DNA of 64,000 bases from assembly GCA_020161845.1 (NCBI GenBank), contig JAIUNK010000010.1:62001-126000 (forward strand), written 5' to 3'. The notes under the pieces were generated by a model. It was not told the DNA's origin. It saw only the letters and a list, made by a program, of their open reading frames with translations, and made no database searches. The DNA is from Actinomycetota bacterium. GTDB lineage: Bacteria; Actinomycetota; Actinomycetes; Actinomycetales; Dermatophilaceae. Of this stretch, positions 39,811 through 48,978 are shown piece after piece (position 1 is the stretch's first letter; the number at the start of each line of letters is the position of its first letter). A program made the translations under genes and the position numbers.

Positions 39811-39864
39811 GGGGGCGCTCCTTCGGGGACGATCGACGGTTCGGACGGGCGATCCCGCCCCGGA

Positions 39865-41265
39865 TCAGGCGGGCACCAGGTCGGCTGGGGCGGCGAGTCG
39901 CCCCAGCACCGCGGTCGCCGCCGCGACGGCCGGGCTGACCAGGTGGGTGCGGCCGCCCTTGCCCTGGCGGCCCTCGAAGTTACGGTTCGAGGTGGACGCG
40001 GAGCGCTCGCCCGGAGCCAGCTGGTCGGGATTCATGCCCAGACACATGGAGCAGCCCGGCAGGCGCCACTGCGCGCCGGCCGCGGTGAACACCGCGTCCA
40101 GCCCCTCGGCCTCGGCCTGCACCTTGACCTGAGCGGAGCCAGGGACGACGAGCATCCGGACGGAGTCGGCGACCCGCCGGCCACGCAGGATCTCGGCGAC
40201 CACGCGCAGATCCTCGATGCGCCCGTTGGTGCAGGAACCGACGAAGACCGTGTCGACGGCCACCTCGCGCAGGGGGGTGCCGGCGCTCAGCCCCATGTAT
40301 TCCAGGGCCTTGTGCGCCGCGAGCTTGGCGCCCTCGTCGGCGAAGGACTCCGGGTCCGGCACGGCCGCCCCCAACGGAGCGCCCTGGGCCGGGTTGGTGC
40401 CCCAGGTGACGAACGGGGTCAGGCTGGCCGCGTCGATGCGCACCTGCGCGTCGTACGTCGCATCCGCATCGCTGACCAACCCACGCCACGCGGCCACCGC
40501 GGCATCCCACTGCGCACCCTGCGGCGCATGCGGACGCCCCTGCAGGTAGCTGAACGTCGTCTCGTCGGGAGCCACCATCCCGGCCCGGGCGCCCGCCTCG
40601 ATGCTCATGTTGCACATGGTCATCCGGGCCTCCATGGACATGGCCTCGACGGCGCTGCCCCGGTATTCGATGACGTAGCCCTGCCCACCGCCGGTGCCGA
40701 TCTGCGCGATCACCGCGAGGATCACGTCCTTGCTCGTCACACCCGGGGGCAGCGCCCCGTCGACGTGCACGGCCATCGTCTTGAAGGGCGCCAACGGCAG
40801 CGTCTGGGTGGCCATCACGTGCTCGACCTCGCTGGTGCCGATCCCGAAGGCCAGGGCACCGAAGGCCCCGTGGGTGGAGGTGTGGCTGTCGCCGCAGACG
40901 ATGGTCATCCCGGGCTGGGTGAGCCCGAGCTCGGGGCTGATGATGTGCACGATGCCCTGCTTGGCGTCGCCCATCGGATAGAGCTGGACGCCGAACTCCG
41001 CGCAGTTGCGGCGCAGCGTCTCGACCTGGGTGCGGCTCGTCGGATCCTCGATCGGCCCCGGCAGGGTGGGCACGTTGTGATCCTCGGTCGCCAGAGTGAG
41101 ATCCGGGCGGCGCAGCGGACGTCCGGTCAGCCGCAGTCCGTCGAAGGCCTGCGGGCTGGTCACCTCGTGCAGCAGGTGCAGGTCGATGTAGAGCAGGTCG
41201 GGCTCGCCCTGCGCGGACCGTACGACGTGGGCCGCCCAGACCTTCTCCGCGAGGGTTCCGGCCAT
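39865..41265 (-). CDS. leuC: 3-isopropylmalate dehydratase large subunit
   Basis: Aconitase-type isomerase subunit with a [4Fe-4S] cluster, 466 residues from the ATG at 41265. Cluster cysteines lie in [10 protein letters not shown] and GCSMCLGMN. The other motifs are [31 protein letters not shown] and [15 protein letters not shown]-like [16 protein letters not shown]. Divergent from the IclR regulator, which in streptomycetes (NdgR) controls leuCD. Confidence 0.96.
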   Translation of the reverse strand: MAGTLAEKVWAAHVVRSAQGEPDLLYIDLHLLHEVTSPQAFDGLRLTGRPLRRPDLTLATEDHNVPTLPGPIEDPTSRTQVETLRRNCAEFGVQLYPMGDAKQGIVHIISPELGLTQPGMTIVCGDSHTSTHGAFGALAFGIGTSEVEHVMATQTLPLAPFKTMAVHVDGALPPGVTSKDVILAVIAQIGTGGGQGYVIEYRGSAVEAMSMEARMTMCNMSIEAGARAGMVAPDETTFSYLQGRPHAPQGAQWDAAVAAWRGLVSDADATYDAQVRIDAASLTPFVTWGTNPAQGAPLGAAVPDPESFADEGAKLAAHKALEYMGLSAGTPLREVAVDTVFVGSCTNGRIEDLRVVAEILRGRRVADSVRMLVVPGSAQVKVQAEAEGLDAVFTAAGAQWRLPGCSMCLGMNPDQLAPGERSASTSNRNFEGRQGKGGRTHLVSPAVAAATAVLGRLAAPADLVPA

Positions 41266-41281
41266 CTCGTCATCCCCTATC

Positions 41282-41379
41282 CTGAGACGTTTTGTCTCGC
41301 TGTACGTGCGCGCGAGTCGGTGCCCCAACTCTGCTGCCCATGGTTCCGGCGTTCAAGATGTGGCGGGCTTGCGTCTCAG
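41282..41379. promoter_or_regulatory. leuC/iclR divergent control region with inverted repeats
   Basis: GAGAC-N5-GTCTC at 41284-41298 lies 18 bases upstream of leuC. CTGAGACG (41282-41289) recurs inverted as CGTCTCAG (41372-41379) about 25 bases upstream of the regulator start. Mirror-image sites at both ends of the divergent gap suggest binding by the IclR protein, possibly with looping. Confidence 0.45.
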
Positions 41380-41404
41380 GACGTGGGACATGCACACTGA
41401 GGTT

Positions 41405-42163
41405 ATGGACAGTTCCAGCGGCGTCGGCGTACTCGACAAGGCCGCGACGGTTCTCGGCGCCCTGGAGGCCGGACCGTCGACGCTCGCCCAACTCGTCGCG
41501 AGCACCGGTCTGGCCCGACCCACCGCGCACCGGCTCGCGGTCGCCCTGGAGCACCACCGCCTCGTCTCGCGCGACATGCAGGGGCGCTTCATCCTCGGGC
41601 CGAGGCTGGCCGAGCTGGCCTCGGCGGCCGGCGAGGACCGCCTGCTCGCGGCCGCCGGCGCCGTCCTCGGCGCGCTGCGCGATCACACCCACGAGTCCGC
41701 GCAGCTGTTCCGCCGCCAGGGCGACATGCGCATCTGCGTGGCCGCGGCCGAGCGCCCGATGGGCCTGCGTGACTCGATCCCGGTCGGGGCGACCCTGTCG
41801 ATGCTCGCCGGGTCCGCCGCGCAGGTCCTGCTGGCCTGGGAGGAACCGGACCGGCTGCACCGTGGCCTGCAGGGCGCGGAGTTCACCGCGACGACGCTGT
41901 CCGGAGTACGCCGCCGCGGGTGGTCGCAGAGCGTCGGCGAGCGCGAGCCCGGGGTGGCGTCGGTGTCCGCGCCGGTGCGCAACCCGGCGGGTCGCGTGAT
42001 CGCGGCCGTGTCGATCTCGGGACCGATCGAGCGGATCTCCCGGCAGCCGGGTCGGCTGCACGCCGCCACCGTCGTCGCCGGGGCCAACAAGCTCACCGAA
42101 GTGCTCGCCCGGGCGCACGCCCAGCAGCAGGCCGCCGCCGAGGCGGCGGGCCACAAGGGCTGA
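41405..42163 (+). CDS. ndgR: IclR-family regulator (NdgR-like)
   Basis: 252 residues from the ATG at 41405 (ATG 41390 is an alternative). N-terminal winged helix with GPSTLAQLVASTGLARPTAH and LEHHRLVSRDMQGRFILGP, then the IclR effector domain ([41 protein letters not shown]). It is next to leuC head-to-head, as is NdgR/AreB, known to regulate leuCD and amino acid genes in actinobacteria. A tail of Gln/Ala residues ends the protein. Confidence 0.9.
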   Translation: MDSSSGVGVLDKAATVLGALEAGPSTLAQLVASTGLARPTAHRLAVALEHHRLVSRDMQGRFILGPRLAELASAAGEDRLLAAAGAVLGALRDHTHESAQLFRRQGDMRICVAAAERPMGLRDSIPVGATLSMLAGSAAQVLLAWEEPDRLHRGLQGAEFTATTLSGVRRRGWSQSVGEREPGVASVSAPVRNPAGRVIAAVSISGPIERISRQPGRLHAATVVAGANKLTEVLARAHAQQQAAAEAAGHKG

Positions 42164-42242
42164 CCCACCCCCGGCGCTGACCCACCCCCGCGCTGACGCG
42201 GCCCCGCGCTGACGCGGCCCCGCACTCAGGGCCGCCCCGCGC

Positions 42243-43604
42243 TCAGGGTTCGCGCGGGCAGTGGGCGGAGCCGGCCCCCGGTTCCAGACCGTGTTTCGGC
42301 GCGGGCGGCTTCGCCGCCGTCGCCCCCCGCGGGCGCCACTGCAGCGCGGGCAGCCGGCGGGCGGCCGGCTTCGGCGGCCCACTCACCTCCGCGTCCGCAA
42401 CGGGTGCGCCGGGTCCCTCCTGGCGCGGCGGGGTGCTCGGTTGGTCCGGCAGCGCGCGCAGGTGGCGGTAGGCATCGCGCGCGGCCAGATTGACCAGGCT
42501 CTCCGCCAGGATCGGCTCCAGGAACGTCTTGCGATAGAGGCTGTTGCTGCTGCTGGAGGCCGCGAACGACAACCCGCTGAAGCAACTGAGCACGAGGCTC
42601 ACCTTCGCGAGCACGGTCGAGATCGGCAGATCGATGCCCTCGAACGAGATCGGCACCAGGTCCGTCGCGGTCCAGGCCTTGGCCACTTGGTCGGTGATCG
42701 CCAGCTGCCCGAAGCCCACGAAGAACAGCCCCATGACCAGCGAGAACATGATGACCTGAAAGACCTGCACGGCGACCGCGAGGACGACCACGTTGATCCT
42801 CTCGCCGAGACCGAGCGGGTCCCGGCGACTGGGCACCGGATAGCTGACGAGCGGGGTGGCCGCCAGCAGCCGACGCTGGTCGGCCTCGTCCACGACGTCG
42901 GAACGCGCCTCGATCAGTTCCTGAATCTCGTCCAGGGCGGTGACCACGACGACCACGATGGCCAGGGCCAGCAGGATCGCCGCCACCGCGATGGCCCGGC
43001 CGTTGTCCAAGCCGTTGCAGACCTGCCAGATCTCGGCGTTGAAGAACAGGAAGAGCACCGCGATGAGGAACACCGGCAAGATCCGGGCCGACATGGCGCC
43101 GATCGCCGTGATCTCGCTGACCGATCGTTTGACGGCCCAGGTGACGATGGTCCCGACGCCCAGATAGACGAGCGCGACGACAGCGGCCAGCACCCACAGC
43201 CGCGTCGGGACACCACGGGAGAGGGGTCGCTCGCCGACGAAACGCGTCTGCACCCACGGCACCAGCACCCAGGCGAGCGCCACCACGGTCGCCAGGACCT
43301 GGCCCAGTCCTGCGCGTCGGACCGCCCAGTGCACGAGTGCTGCCACCACGCACGCCACGAGCGGTGCCGTGACGAGCAGGATCATGGCGGTGAGTTCGCG
43401 CGTCGAGACCTCGACGGCTTCTTGGGACAACCTGTCGAAGACCGTCAACGCCCAGGTGAACGCCGTGTCCATCACCAGGAGGGCGGCCAGCAGTGGCGCG
43501 GACCGGCGCAGCAGCGCGCGACGCCGTACCGAGCGGGGCAGCATCTGCGGCAAGCCGTGGACCCGTAGCCAGTTCTCCACGAACCGCACGTCCAACCCCG
43601 TCAT
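42243..43604 (-). CDS. Multi-pass membrane protein, unknown
   Basis: 453 residues. About 8 hydrophobic segments (for instance AMILLVTAPLVACVVAALV, VLAAVVALVYLGVGTIV and INVVVLAVAVQVFQVIMFSL). It starts with a charged cytoplasmic-looking stretch RSVRRRALLRR and ends in a Pro/Arg-rich tail of about 80 residues. No catalytic motif is recognised. Downstream of the tRNAs on the same strand, with tRNA-Glu's terminator between. Family membership not known. Confidence 0.8.
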   Translation of the reverse strand: MTGLDVRFVENWLRVHGLPQMLPRSVRRRALLRRSAPLLAALLVMDTAFTWALTVFDRLSQEAVEVSTRELTAMILLVTAPLVACVVAALVHWAVRRAGLGQVLATVVALAWVLVPWVQTRFVGERPLSRGVPTRLWVLAAVVALVYLGVGTIVTWAVKRSVSEITAIGAMSARILPVFLIAVLFLFFNAEIWQVCNGLDNGRAIAVAAILLALAIVVVVVTALDEIQELIEARSDVVDEADQRRLLAATPLVSYPVPSRRDPLGLGERINVVVLAVAVQVFQVIMFSLVMGLFFVGFGQLAITDQVAKAWTATDLVPISFEGIDLPISTVLAKVSLVLSCFSGLSFAASSSSNSLYRKTFLEPILAESLVNLAARDAYRHLRALPDQPSTPPRQEGPGAPVADAEVSGPPKPAARRLPALQWRPRGATAAKPPAPKHGLEPGAGSAHCPREP

Positions 43605-43713
43605 GGACTCCCCCGTCTCGCGCTGCGCGGTCGCCGGTCGTCGGCGGATCGCTCTGCCCCCTTATCGGCGCCCGGGACCGCGGTCCTCACGAGCGTCGGC
43701 CCAGGCATAGCGA

Positions 43714-43744
43714 AAGGCGGCCCCTCGGTGAAGGGAACCGCCTT
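43714..43744 (-). terminator. Terminator after tRNA-Glu
   Basis: AAGGCGG (43714-43720) pairs with CCGCCTT (43738-43744); inner CCCT/AGGG. On the minus strand it is followed by TTT. Ends the tRNA transcript 10 bases after tRNA-Glu. Confidence 0.6.
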
Positions 43745-43753
43745 GCGCTGATG

Positions 43754-43826
43754 TAGCCCCGACCGGATTCGAACCGGCGCTACCGCCTTGAGAGGGCGGC
43801 GTGCTAGGCCACTACACAACGGGGCC
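43754..43826 (-). tRNA. tRNA-Glu (CTC)
   Basis: 73 bases, cloverleaf complete: acceptor GGCCCCG/CGGGGCT (G-U end pair), D arm GTG/CAC, anticodon stem CCGCC-CTCTCAA-GGCGG with anticodon CTC, T arm with TTCGAAT. Discriminator A; CCA not encoded. Reads GAG codons. Confidence 0.95.
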
Positions 43827-43886
43827 ATGCTGCCGAAGCAGCGGGTGAAACCATACCGTGCCTGGGGCGTTTCGCCCAATCGGCGG

Positions 43887-43961
43887 TGGCTGGGGTACCA
43901 GGACTCGAACCTAGACTAACTGAACCAGAATCAGTCGTGCTGCCAATTACACCATACCCCA
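43887..43961 (-). tRNA. tRNA-Gln (CTG)
   Basis: 75 bases including an encoded CCA. Acceptor TGGGGTA/TACCCCA, anticodon stem ACTGA-TTCTGGT-TCAGT with anticodon CTG, T arm TTCGAGT, discriminator G. U1-A72 at the end of the acceptor is the identity feature expected for GlnRS recognition. 60 bases upstream of tRNA-Glu on the same strand. Confidence 0.95.
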
Positions 43962-43969
43962 TGGGGTAT
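43954..43969. repeat. 16-base palindrome across the tRNA-Gln 5' end
   Basis: ATACCCCATGGGGTAT is a perfect palindrome centred on the tRNA 5' boundary. The leader therefore repeats the 3' acceptor strand (TACCCCA) just before the mature tRNA. Confidence 0.8.
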
Positions 43970-44147
43970 CCCTCCATCCGTCGCGGAAGCGACGGACCGG
44001 AGCGATCCGAAACGGAACTCTAGCGGCGGGCTACGCCGATCCCAAATCGCCGCAACGCAGTCGACGGCCTCGCCGCAGGACACCGCAGTCCCAGTCGGCC
44101 GCCCCCGAGTCGACCTGAGCAGCCCGAGGCGGTGGGGGTCGCCATGC

Positions 44148-44195
44148 TCGGGTCGCCCGGTCGGGTCGCACGCCGGATCGCCCCCGTCGGGTCGC
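44148..44195. repeat. Three copies of TCGGGTCGC upstream of glnS
   Basis: Exact copies start at 44148, 44161 and 44187, with a spacing of 13 and 26 bases; a degenerate copy sits between. They end 28 bases before the glnS ATG. A -10-like TATCGT at 44209-44214 lies next to them. Confidence 0.5.
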
Positions 44196-44222
44196 CCGAG
44201 GCACCCAGTATCGTGGGGTGCC

Positions 44223-45923
44223 ATGAGCGAACCCGAATCCGCCGCACCGACCAGCGACTTCGTCCGGGACCGGATCCGGGCCGACAACGCCGCCGGAACG
44301 TTCGCCGGTCGGGTGCAGACCCGCTTCCCACCGGAGCCGAATGGCTACCTCCACATCGGGCACGCCAAGGCCATCTGCGTCGACTTCGGCATCGCCGCCG
44401 AGTTCGACGGCGTGTGCAACGTGCGTTTGGACGACACCAATCCCGACACCGAGGAGAAGGAGTACGTCGAGTCGATCCTGGACGACATCAGCTGGCTGGG
44501 GTTTGAGCCGCCGCGGCCGATCCTGCATGCCAGCGACTACTTCGACCAGCTCTACGACTGGGCCGAGCTGCTGATCCGCGACGGCCTGGCGTATGTCGAC
44601 GAGCAGGACGGCGAGACCATCTCGGCGCAACGCGGCGGATACGGAAAGCCCGGCATCGAGTCCCCGTGGCGAGACCGGCCGATCGAGGACAACCTCACCG
44701 AGTTCCGCAAGATGCGCGATGGGGAGTATGCCGACGGCTCGCGCGTGCTGCGCGCGAAGATCGACATGCAGCACGAGAACATGCAGCTGCGCGACCCGGT
44801 CATGTACCGGATCCGCCGCGGCCACCACTTCCGCACCGGGGTGAAGTGGGTCATCTACCCGACGTACGACTGGGCGCACGGCCAGTCCGACGCCATCGAG
44901 GGCGTCACGCATTCCCTGTGCACGCTCGAGTTCGACAGCCACCGGCCGCTCTACGACTGGTATTTGGACCACCTACCGCTGCCGATGGAGCAGCCTCGGC
45001 AGACCGAGTTCGCACGGCTGGAACTGACGCACGTCGTCACCAGCAAGCGCCGGCTCAAGCGGCTCGTCGACGAGAGACACGTCGACGGCTGGGACGATCC
45101 GCGCCTGCCCACCCTGTCGGGTCTGCGCCGACGGGGCTACCCACCCAAGGCGATTCGCGATTTCTGCAGCTACATCGGACTGACCAGAACGAACTCTCGG
45201 CACGACATCGAGCTGCTGGAGTCGTTCGTGCGGCGCGAGCTGAACCAGAGCGCGCAGCGGCGGATGGTGGTGCTGCGCCCGCTCAAGCTCGTGATCACCA
45301 ACTGGCCGACCGACGACTCGGGCGCGCCGATCGTGACGCACGTCGAGGTCGCCAACAACCCCGAGAATCCCGACGACGGCACTCGGCTGGTGCCGTTCAG
45401 CGGCGAGCTGTGGATCGAGCAGGAGGACTTCGCCGAGGTCCCGCCGCCGAAGTTCTTCCGGCTCTCCCCCGGCCGGGAGGTGCGGCTGCGCGGCGCCTAC
45501 TTCGTCACCTGCACCGAGGTGGTCAAGGACGCCGATGGCGCGGTGGTCGAGGTGCATGCGACGTACGATCCGGCCACCGCCGGCGGCAACGCACCCGACG
45601 GCCGCAAGGTGAAGTCGACGATGCACTGGGTCGCGGCGCCGCACGCCGTGCCGGCCACCGTCGCCCTCTACGACCGGCTCTTCACCGCGCCCGCGCCGGG
45701 CGAGGCCACCGGCGAAGCCCTGGACGACCTGAACCCGAATTCGCTGGAGCTGCTGACGGATTGCCGCGCCGAGCCGGCCCTGGCGGACACGCCGCCGGGC
45801 ACCGTCGTGCAGTTCGAGCGGCTCGGCTATTTCGCGCACGACCCGCGCACGCTGATGCTGTTCCACCGCACCGTCGGGCTCAAGGACGAGTGGGCGGCGA
45901 TCCAGAAGCGGCAGCAGCGCTGA
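44223..45923 (+). CDS. glnS: Glutaminyl-tRNA synthetase
   Basis: Class I synthetase charging tRNA-Gln directly with glutamine; 566 residues, close to the E. coli length (554). The HIGH motif is in RFPPEPNGYLHIGHAKAI at about 44-47, the KMSKS equivalent is VTSKRRL, and YPTYDWAHGQSDAIEGVTHS and WDDPRLPTLSGLRRRGY are GlnRS-specific. Two C-terminal beta-barrel anticodon-binding domains are present (RPLKLVITNWP to the end). Most actinobacteria lack this enzyme and instead amidate Glu-tRNA-Gln with GatCAB. It is divergent from tRNA-Gln and close to gltX. Confidence 0.95.
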   Translation: MSEPESAAPTSDFVRDRIRADNAAGTFAGRVQTRFPPEPNGYLHIGHAKAICVDFGIAAEFDGVCNVRLDDTNPDTEEKEYVESILDDISWLGFEPPRPILHASDYFDQLYDWAELLIRDGLAYVDEQDGETISAQRGGYGKPGIESPWRDRPIEDNLTEFRKMRDGEYADGSRVLRAKIDMQHENMQLRDPVMYRIRRGHHFRTGVKWVIYPTYDWAHGQSDAIEGVTHSLCTLEFDSHRPLYDWYLDHLPLPMEQPRQTEFARLELTHVVTSKRRLKRLVDERHVDGWDDPRLPTLSGLRRRGYPPKAIRDFCSYIGLTRTNSRHDIELLESFVRRELNQSAQRRMVVLRPLKLVITNWPTDDSGAPIVTHVEVANNPENPDDGTRLVPFSGELWIEQEDFAEVPPPKFFRLSPGREVRLRGAYFVTCTEVVKDADGAVVEVHATYDPATAGGNAPDGRKVKSTMHWVAAPHAVPATVALYDRLFTAPAPGEATGEALDDLNPNSLELLTDCRAEPALADTPPGTVVQFERLGYFAHDPRTLMLFHRTVGLKDEWAAIQKRQQR

Positions 45924-45939
45924 CCGCCCGGTCGCCCGG

Positions 45940-46350
45940 CTACCCGACGAACAGGCAGAACGGGTGCCCGGCGGGGTCGGCGAGGACGTAGAGCGGCTCG
46001 TCGGGGTCGTCGGTGCGGTCCAGCACGACGCGGGCGCCAAGCCGTACGGCGTGGGCGGCGTGCCGTTCCAGCGCCTCCCGGTCGGCGACCGTGAAGTCCA
46101 GGTGCAGCTGCATCGGCACCTCGGGATCCGGCCACGTGGTCGGCGTGACCTGCGTGGTCTGTTGGAAGGCGAGGACATTGGTGCCGTCCGGGGCGCGCAG
46201 CACCAGCCAGTCGGCGTCGTCCGGCCCGCCCGCGGGCAGTTCGTCGCCCGGCCGGTAGACCAGGCCGAGCAGGTGCCGGTAGAACTCCGCAAGGGTGCGG
46301 ATGTCCTCGCCGTCGAGGACGGTGTGCAGCAGGCGCGGATAATCGGTCAT
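45940..46350 (-). CDS. VOC-superfamily (glyoxalase/dioxygenase-like) protein
   Basis: 136 residues, two beta-alpha-beta-beta-beta modules: AEFYRHLLGLVYRPGD and VLADPAGHPFCLFVG are typical, and the metal-binding positions (His8-like HTVLDG, HLDFTV) fit a VOC enzyme. Substrate unknown. Convergent with glnS and 47 bases downstream of the HAD gene. Confidence 0.85.
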   Translation of the reverse strand: MTDYPRLLHTVLDGEDIRTLAEFYRHLLGLVYRPGDELPAGGPDDADWLVLRAPDGTNVLAFQQTTQVTPTTWPDPEVPMQLHLDFTVADREALERHAAHAVRLGARVVLDRTDDPDEPLYVLADPAGHPFCLFVG

Positions 46351-46397
46351 GGGTCCATCGTGGCGGTCCGGCCGTAGGCCCGCGACCGTGAGTCGGA

Positions 46398-47168
46398 TCA
46401 GGGCAGCAGCGCGGCGACGTCGTCGAGGGTGCCGATGATCCGTACGCCGGGGTCGGTGACCGCAGTCCCCCAGCCGGCGTCCCTCGGCTCGGGCAGGCCG
46501 GGACGCTGCAGCCAGGTCGCCCGCAGGCCCGCCCGCCGAGCGCCGCGGATGTCGGTGCCGATGGTGTCGCCGACGCACACGACGTACTGTGCCTCGACGC
46601 CGAGGAGCGCACAGGCATGGGCGAACACCCGCGGTTCCGGTTTGCCGACGCCGAGGGTGTCGGTGGTGACGACGACCGGGCAGCGGCCGGTCAGGCCGAC
46701 GGCGCCGAGCTTGTCGTCGGTGACGGCGGAGCCGGAATTGGTGAGCAACCCGACCGGGACGCCGCGCTGTTCCGCCGCCCGAAGCAACGGCTCGACGTCG
46801 CCGAACAGGCGTTGCGCGCGGGCGAAGACGACGCGATAGGCCGCCTCGAACGCGGCGAACCGCTCGTCGTCCAGCGGCGCCAGGGCCAGCGCCGCGGCCG
46901 CCTCGTCGGCGCGGGAGCGCCGCATCCCGGCGAAGGTGGTCTCGCCGCGCGTGTAGGCGTCGAAAAACCCGCCGGGGTCGGCGTAATAGCGGTCGGCGAC
47001 CCCAGCCCACCGGGTCGGGCCTGCGGCCGGCCAGGTGTGCTCGGCCGCGGCGCGCAGCGCCTCGCCCATCGCGCCGCGGGTGTCGACCAGGGTGTCGTCG
47101 ATGTCGAGCAGCAGGCCTTGCACCGGCAGTGCCCAGGGGTCGCCCGGGGCACGCGACGTACCGGTCAC
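46398..47168 (-). CDS. HAD-superfamily phosphatase-like hydrolase
   Basis: 256 residues from a GTG overlapping the gltX stop (GTGA), so coupled to it. HAD motif I DIDDTLVDTR, motif II LLTNSG, motif III with Lys in GKPEPRVF and motif IV VGDTIGTDI. Resembles phosphoglycolate phosphatase/pyrimidine 5'-nucleotidase types; substrate cannot be assigned. Confidence 0.9.
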   Translation of the reverse strand: MTGTSRAPGDPWALPVQGLLLDIDDTLVDTRGAMGEALRAAAEHTWPAAGPTRWAGVADRYYADPGGFFDAYTRGETTFAGMRRSRADEAAAALALAPLDDERFAAFEAAYRVVFARAQRLFGDVEPLLRAAEQRGVPVGLLTNSGSAVTDDKLGAVGLTGRCPVVVTTDTLGVGKPEPRVFAHACALLGVEAQYVVCVGDTIGTDIRGARRAGLRATWLQRPGLPEPRDAGWGTAVTDPGVRIIGTLDDVAALLP

Positions 47169-48787
47169 AGGCTTGCCCGCAGCGCACCCAGCCGCGCGAG
47201 CGTGCTGTGCCGGCCGAGCACCTCCATCGACTCGAACAACGGCGGGGACACCCGGCGACCGGAGACGGCGACCCGCACGGGGCCGAAGGCGACCTTGGGC
47301 TTGAGCCCGAGGCCGTCGACGAGCGCCTCCCGCAGCGCCGCCTCGATGCGGTCATGGGTCCAGCTGCCCGCCACGTTGCCGAGATCGGCGCCGGCGTCGT
47401 CCGGGATGGCGTTCAGAGCGGCGATGGCCGCGTCGAGCACCCGGGGCGCATCCTGGGTCAGCGCGGCCCGCGCGTCGTCGTCGATCGTCAGGGCCTGGTC
47501 GGCGGTGAAGAAGGGGCGCAGTTGCTCGGGGGCGTCGGACAGTTTGACCAGCCGCGGCTGGATGAGGGCGGTGAGACTGCGCAGGCGGGCCAACTCCCCT
47601 AGGCTCGGGGTGTCGCCGAAGAGGCCGTCGGCCTGCAGGTAGGGCAGCAGCCGGGAGGCCAGCTCCTCCGGGGCGAGCGCGCGGATGTAGCCGCCGTTGA
47701 GCCAGTCCAGCTTGCCTAGGTCGAAGATCGGGCCGACGGGGTTGACCTTGGCCCAGTCGAAGTCGCGGCTGAACTCCTCGAAGCCGAACATCTCGACGTC
47801 CTTGCCATCGGCGTCCTGCGCGGGCGGATAGCCCAGCAGCGCCAGGAAGTTCACCAGCGCCTCGGGCAGATAGCCCTGCTCGCGGAACCAGGTCAGCCGC
47901 GCGGCGGGGTTCTTGCGCTTGGAGATCTTCGACTTGTCGGGGTTGCGCAGCAGCGGCATGTGCGCGAACGCCGGCGGGGTCAGGCCGAGCCACCGGTAGA
48001 GCAGGAGGTGTTTCGGGGTGGAGCTGATCCACTCCTCCCCCCGGACGACGTGGGTGATGCCCATCTCGTGATCGTCGACGACGACGGCCAGGTGATAGGT
48101 GGGGAATCCGTCGGCCTTGAGGATCACCTGGTCATCGGGTCGCGGCGCGTTCACCTCGCCGCGGATGAGGTCCTGGAACGAGGTGGGCACGTCGGCCGCC
48201 GCCTGCGGGATCCGCATCCGCACCACCGGGGTCTCCTGGAAGCCGGGCAGTTCGGCCCGCTGCTCGCGGGTCTTGCCGTAGCAGAGCCCGTCGTAGCCGG
48301 TGTTCGCCGTCTTGGCGGCCTGCTGCTCGGCGCGCATCTGCGCCAGCCGGTCCGGGCTGCACCAGCAGTGATAGGCGTGCCCCTCGGCGAGCAGCTTCTC
48401 GACGTACGGCCGGTAGGTGGCCAGCCGCTCGGACTGCCGATAGGGCGCGAACTCACCCCCCTTGTCGGGTCCCTCGTCCCAGCTCAGGCCCAGCCAGTCC
48501 AGGGTGTCGTAGAGCTGGGCCTCGGAGTCGGCGCGGTAGCGGCTCCGGTCGGTGTCCTCGACGCGCAGGATGAAGGCCCCGTGCTGCTGGCGGGCAAACG
48601 CGAGGTTGAACAGGGCCATGTAGGCCGTGCCGACGTGCGGGTCACCGGTCGGGGAGGGGGCCACCCGCAATCGCGGGGCGCCTGGCTGCGGCGCCCCGTC
48701 GGTGGGGCGGGCCGCCCGCTCGGTGCCGGTGCGGACCTCCACCCGGGAGGTGTCGGGTGCTGTGGGGCTCTGATCTGCGCTGTTCAT
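47165..48787 (-). CDS. gltX: Glutamyl-tRNA synthetase
   Basis: 540 residues from the ATG at 48787, preceded by a 35-residue Thr/Pro/Arg-rich extension before the HIGH-type SPTGDPHVGTAY. The second class I motif is SKISKRK. The C-terminal anticodon domain is helical, as in bacterial GluRS. Whether it charges tRNA-Gln too (nondiscriminating) cannot be read; with glnS present it may be specific. The locus next to tRNA-Glu/Gln and FAH genes is conserved. Confidence 0.96.
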   Translation of the reverse strand: MNSADQSPTAPDTSRVEVRTGTERAARPTDGAPQPGAPRLRVAPSPTGDPHVGTAYMALFNLAFARQQHGAFILRVEDTDRSRYRADSEAQLYDTLDWLGLSWDEGPDKGGEFAPYRQSERLATYRPYVEKLLAEGHAYHCWCSPDRLAQMRAEQQAAKTANTGYDGLCYGKTREQRAELPGFQETPVVRMRIPQAAADVPTSFQDLIRGEVNAPRPDDQVILKADGFPTYHLAVVVDDHEMGITHVVRGEEWISSTPKHLLLYRWLGLTPPAFAHMPLLRNPDKSKISKRKNPAARLTWFREQGYLPEALVNFLALLGYPPAQDADGKDVEMFGFEEFSRDFDWAKVNPVGPIFDLGKLDWLNGGYIRALAPEELASRLLPYLQADGLFGDTPSLGELARLRSLTALIQPRLVKLSDAPEQLRPFFTADQALTIDDDARAALTQDAPRVLDAAIAALNAIPDDAGADLGNVAGSWTHDRIEAALREALVDGLGLKPKVAFGPVRVAVSGRRVSPPLFESMEVLGRHSTLARLGALRASL

Positions 48788-48978
48788 GGTGGCCCCAGCG
48801 TACCGAGGCCCACCCCCCGCGCACATCGCGCGGGTGTGCGGCGCCGCTCGGGTACCAGCCCGTCTCCACCAGCGACCGTCGATGGGCGGACACGACGGGC
48901 CCGCGGCTCATCTGGGCAGGTCAGCGCCCCGCCAGGGGTTGATGCCCTAGCGGGCGGTTCATTGATGGTCGTCGGTGG

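Noticed and set aside
43605-43753. Possible small gene next to tRNA-Glu
   Set aside because: Open frames overlap the tRNAs and terminator and are not protein-like.
43978-43995. CCGTCGC-GGAA-GCGACGG hairpin upstream of tRNA-Gln
   Set aside because: Perfect 7-base stem, but it lies between divergent promoters where a terminator is not expected; kept as chance or unknown structure.
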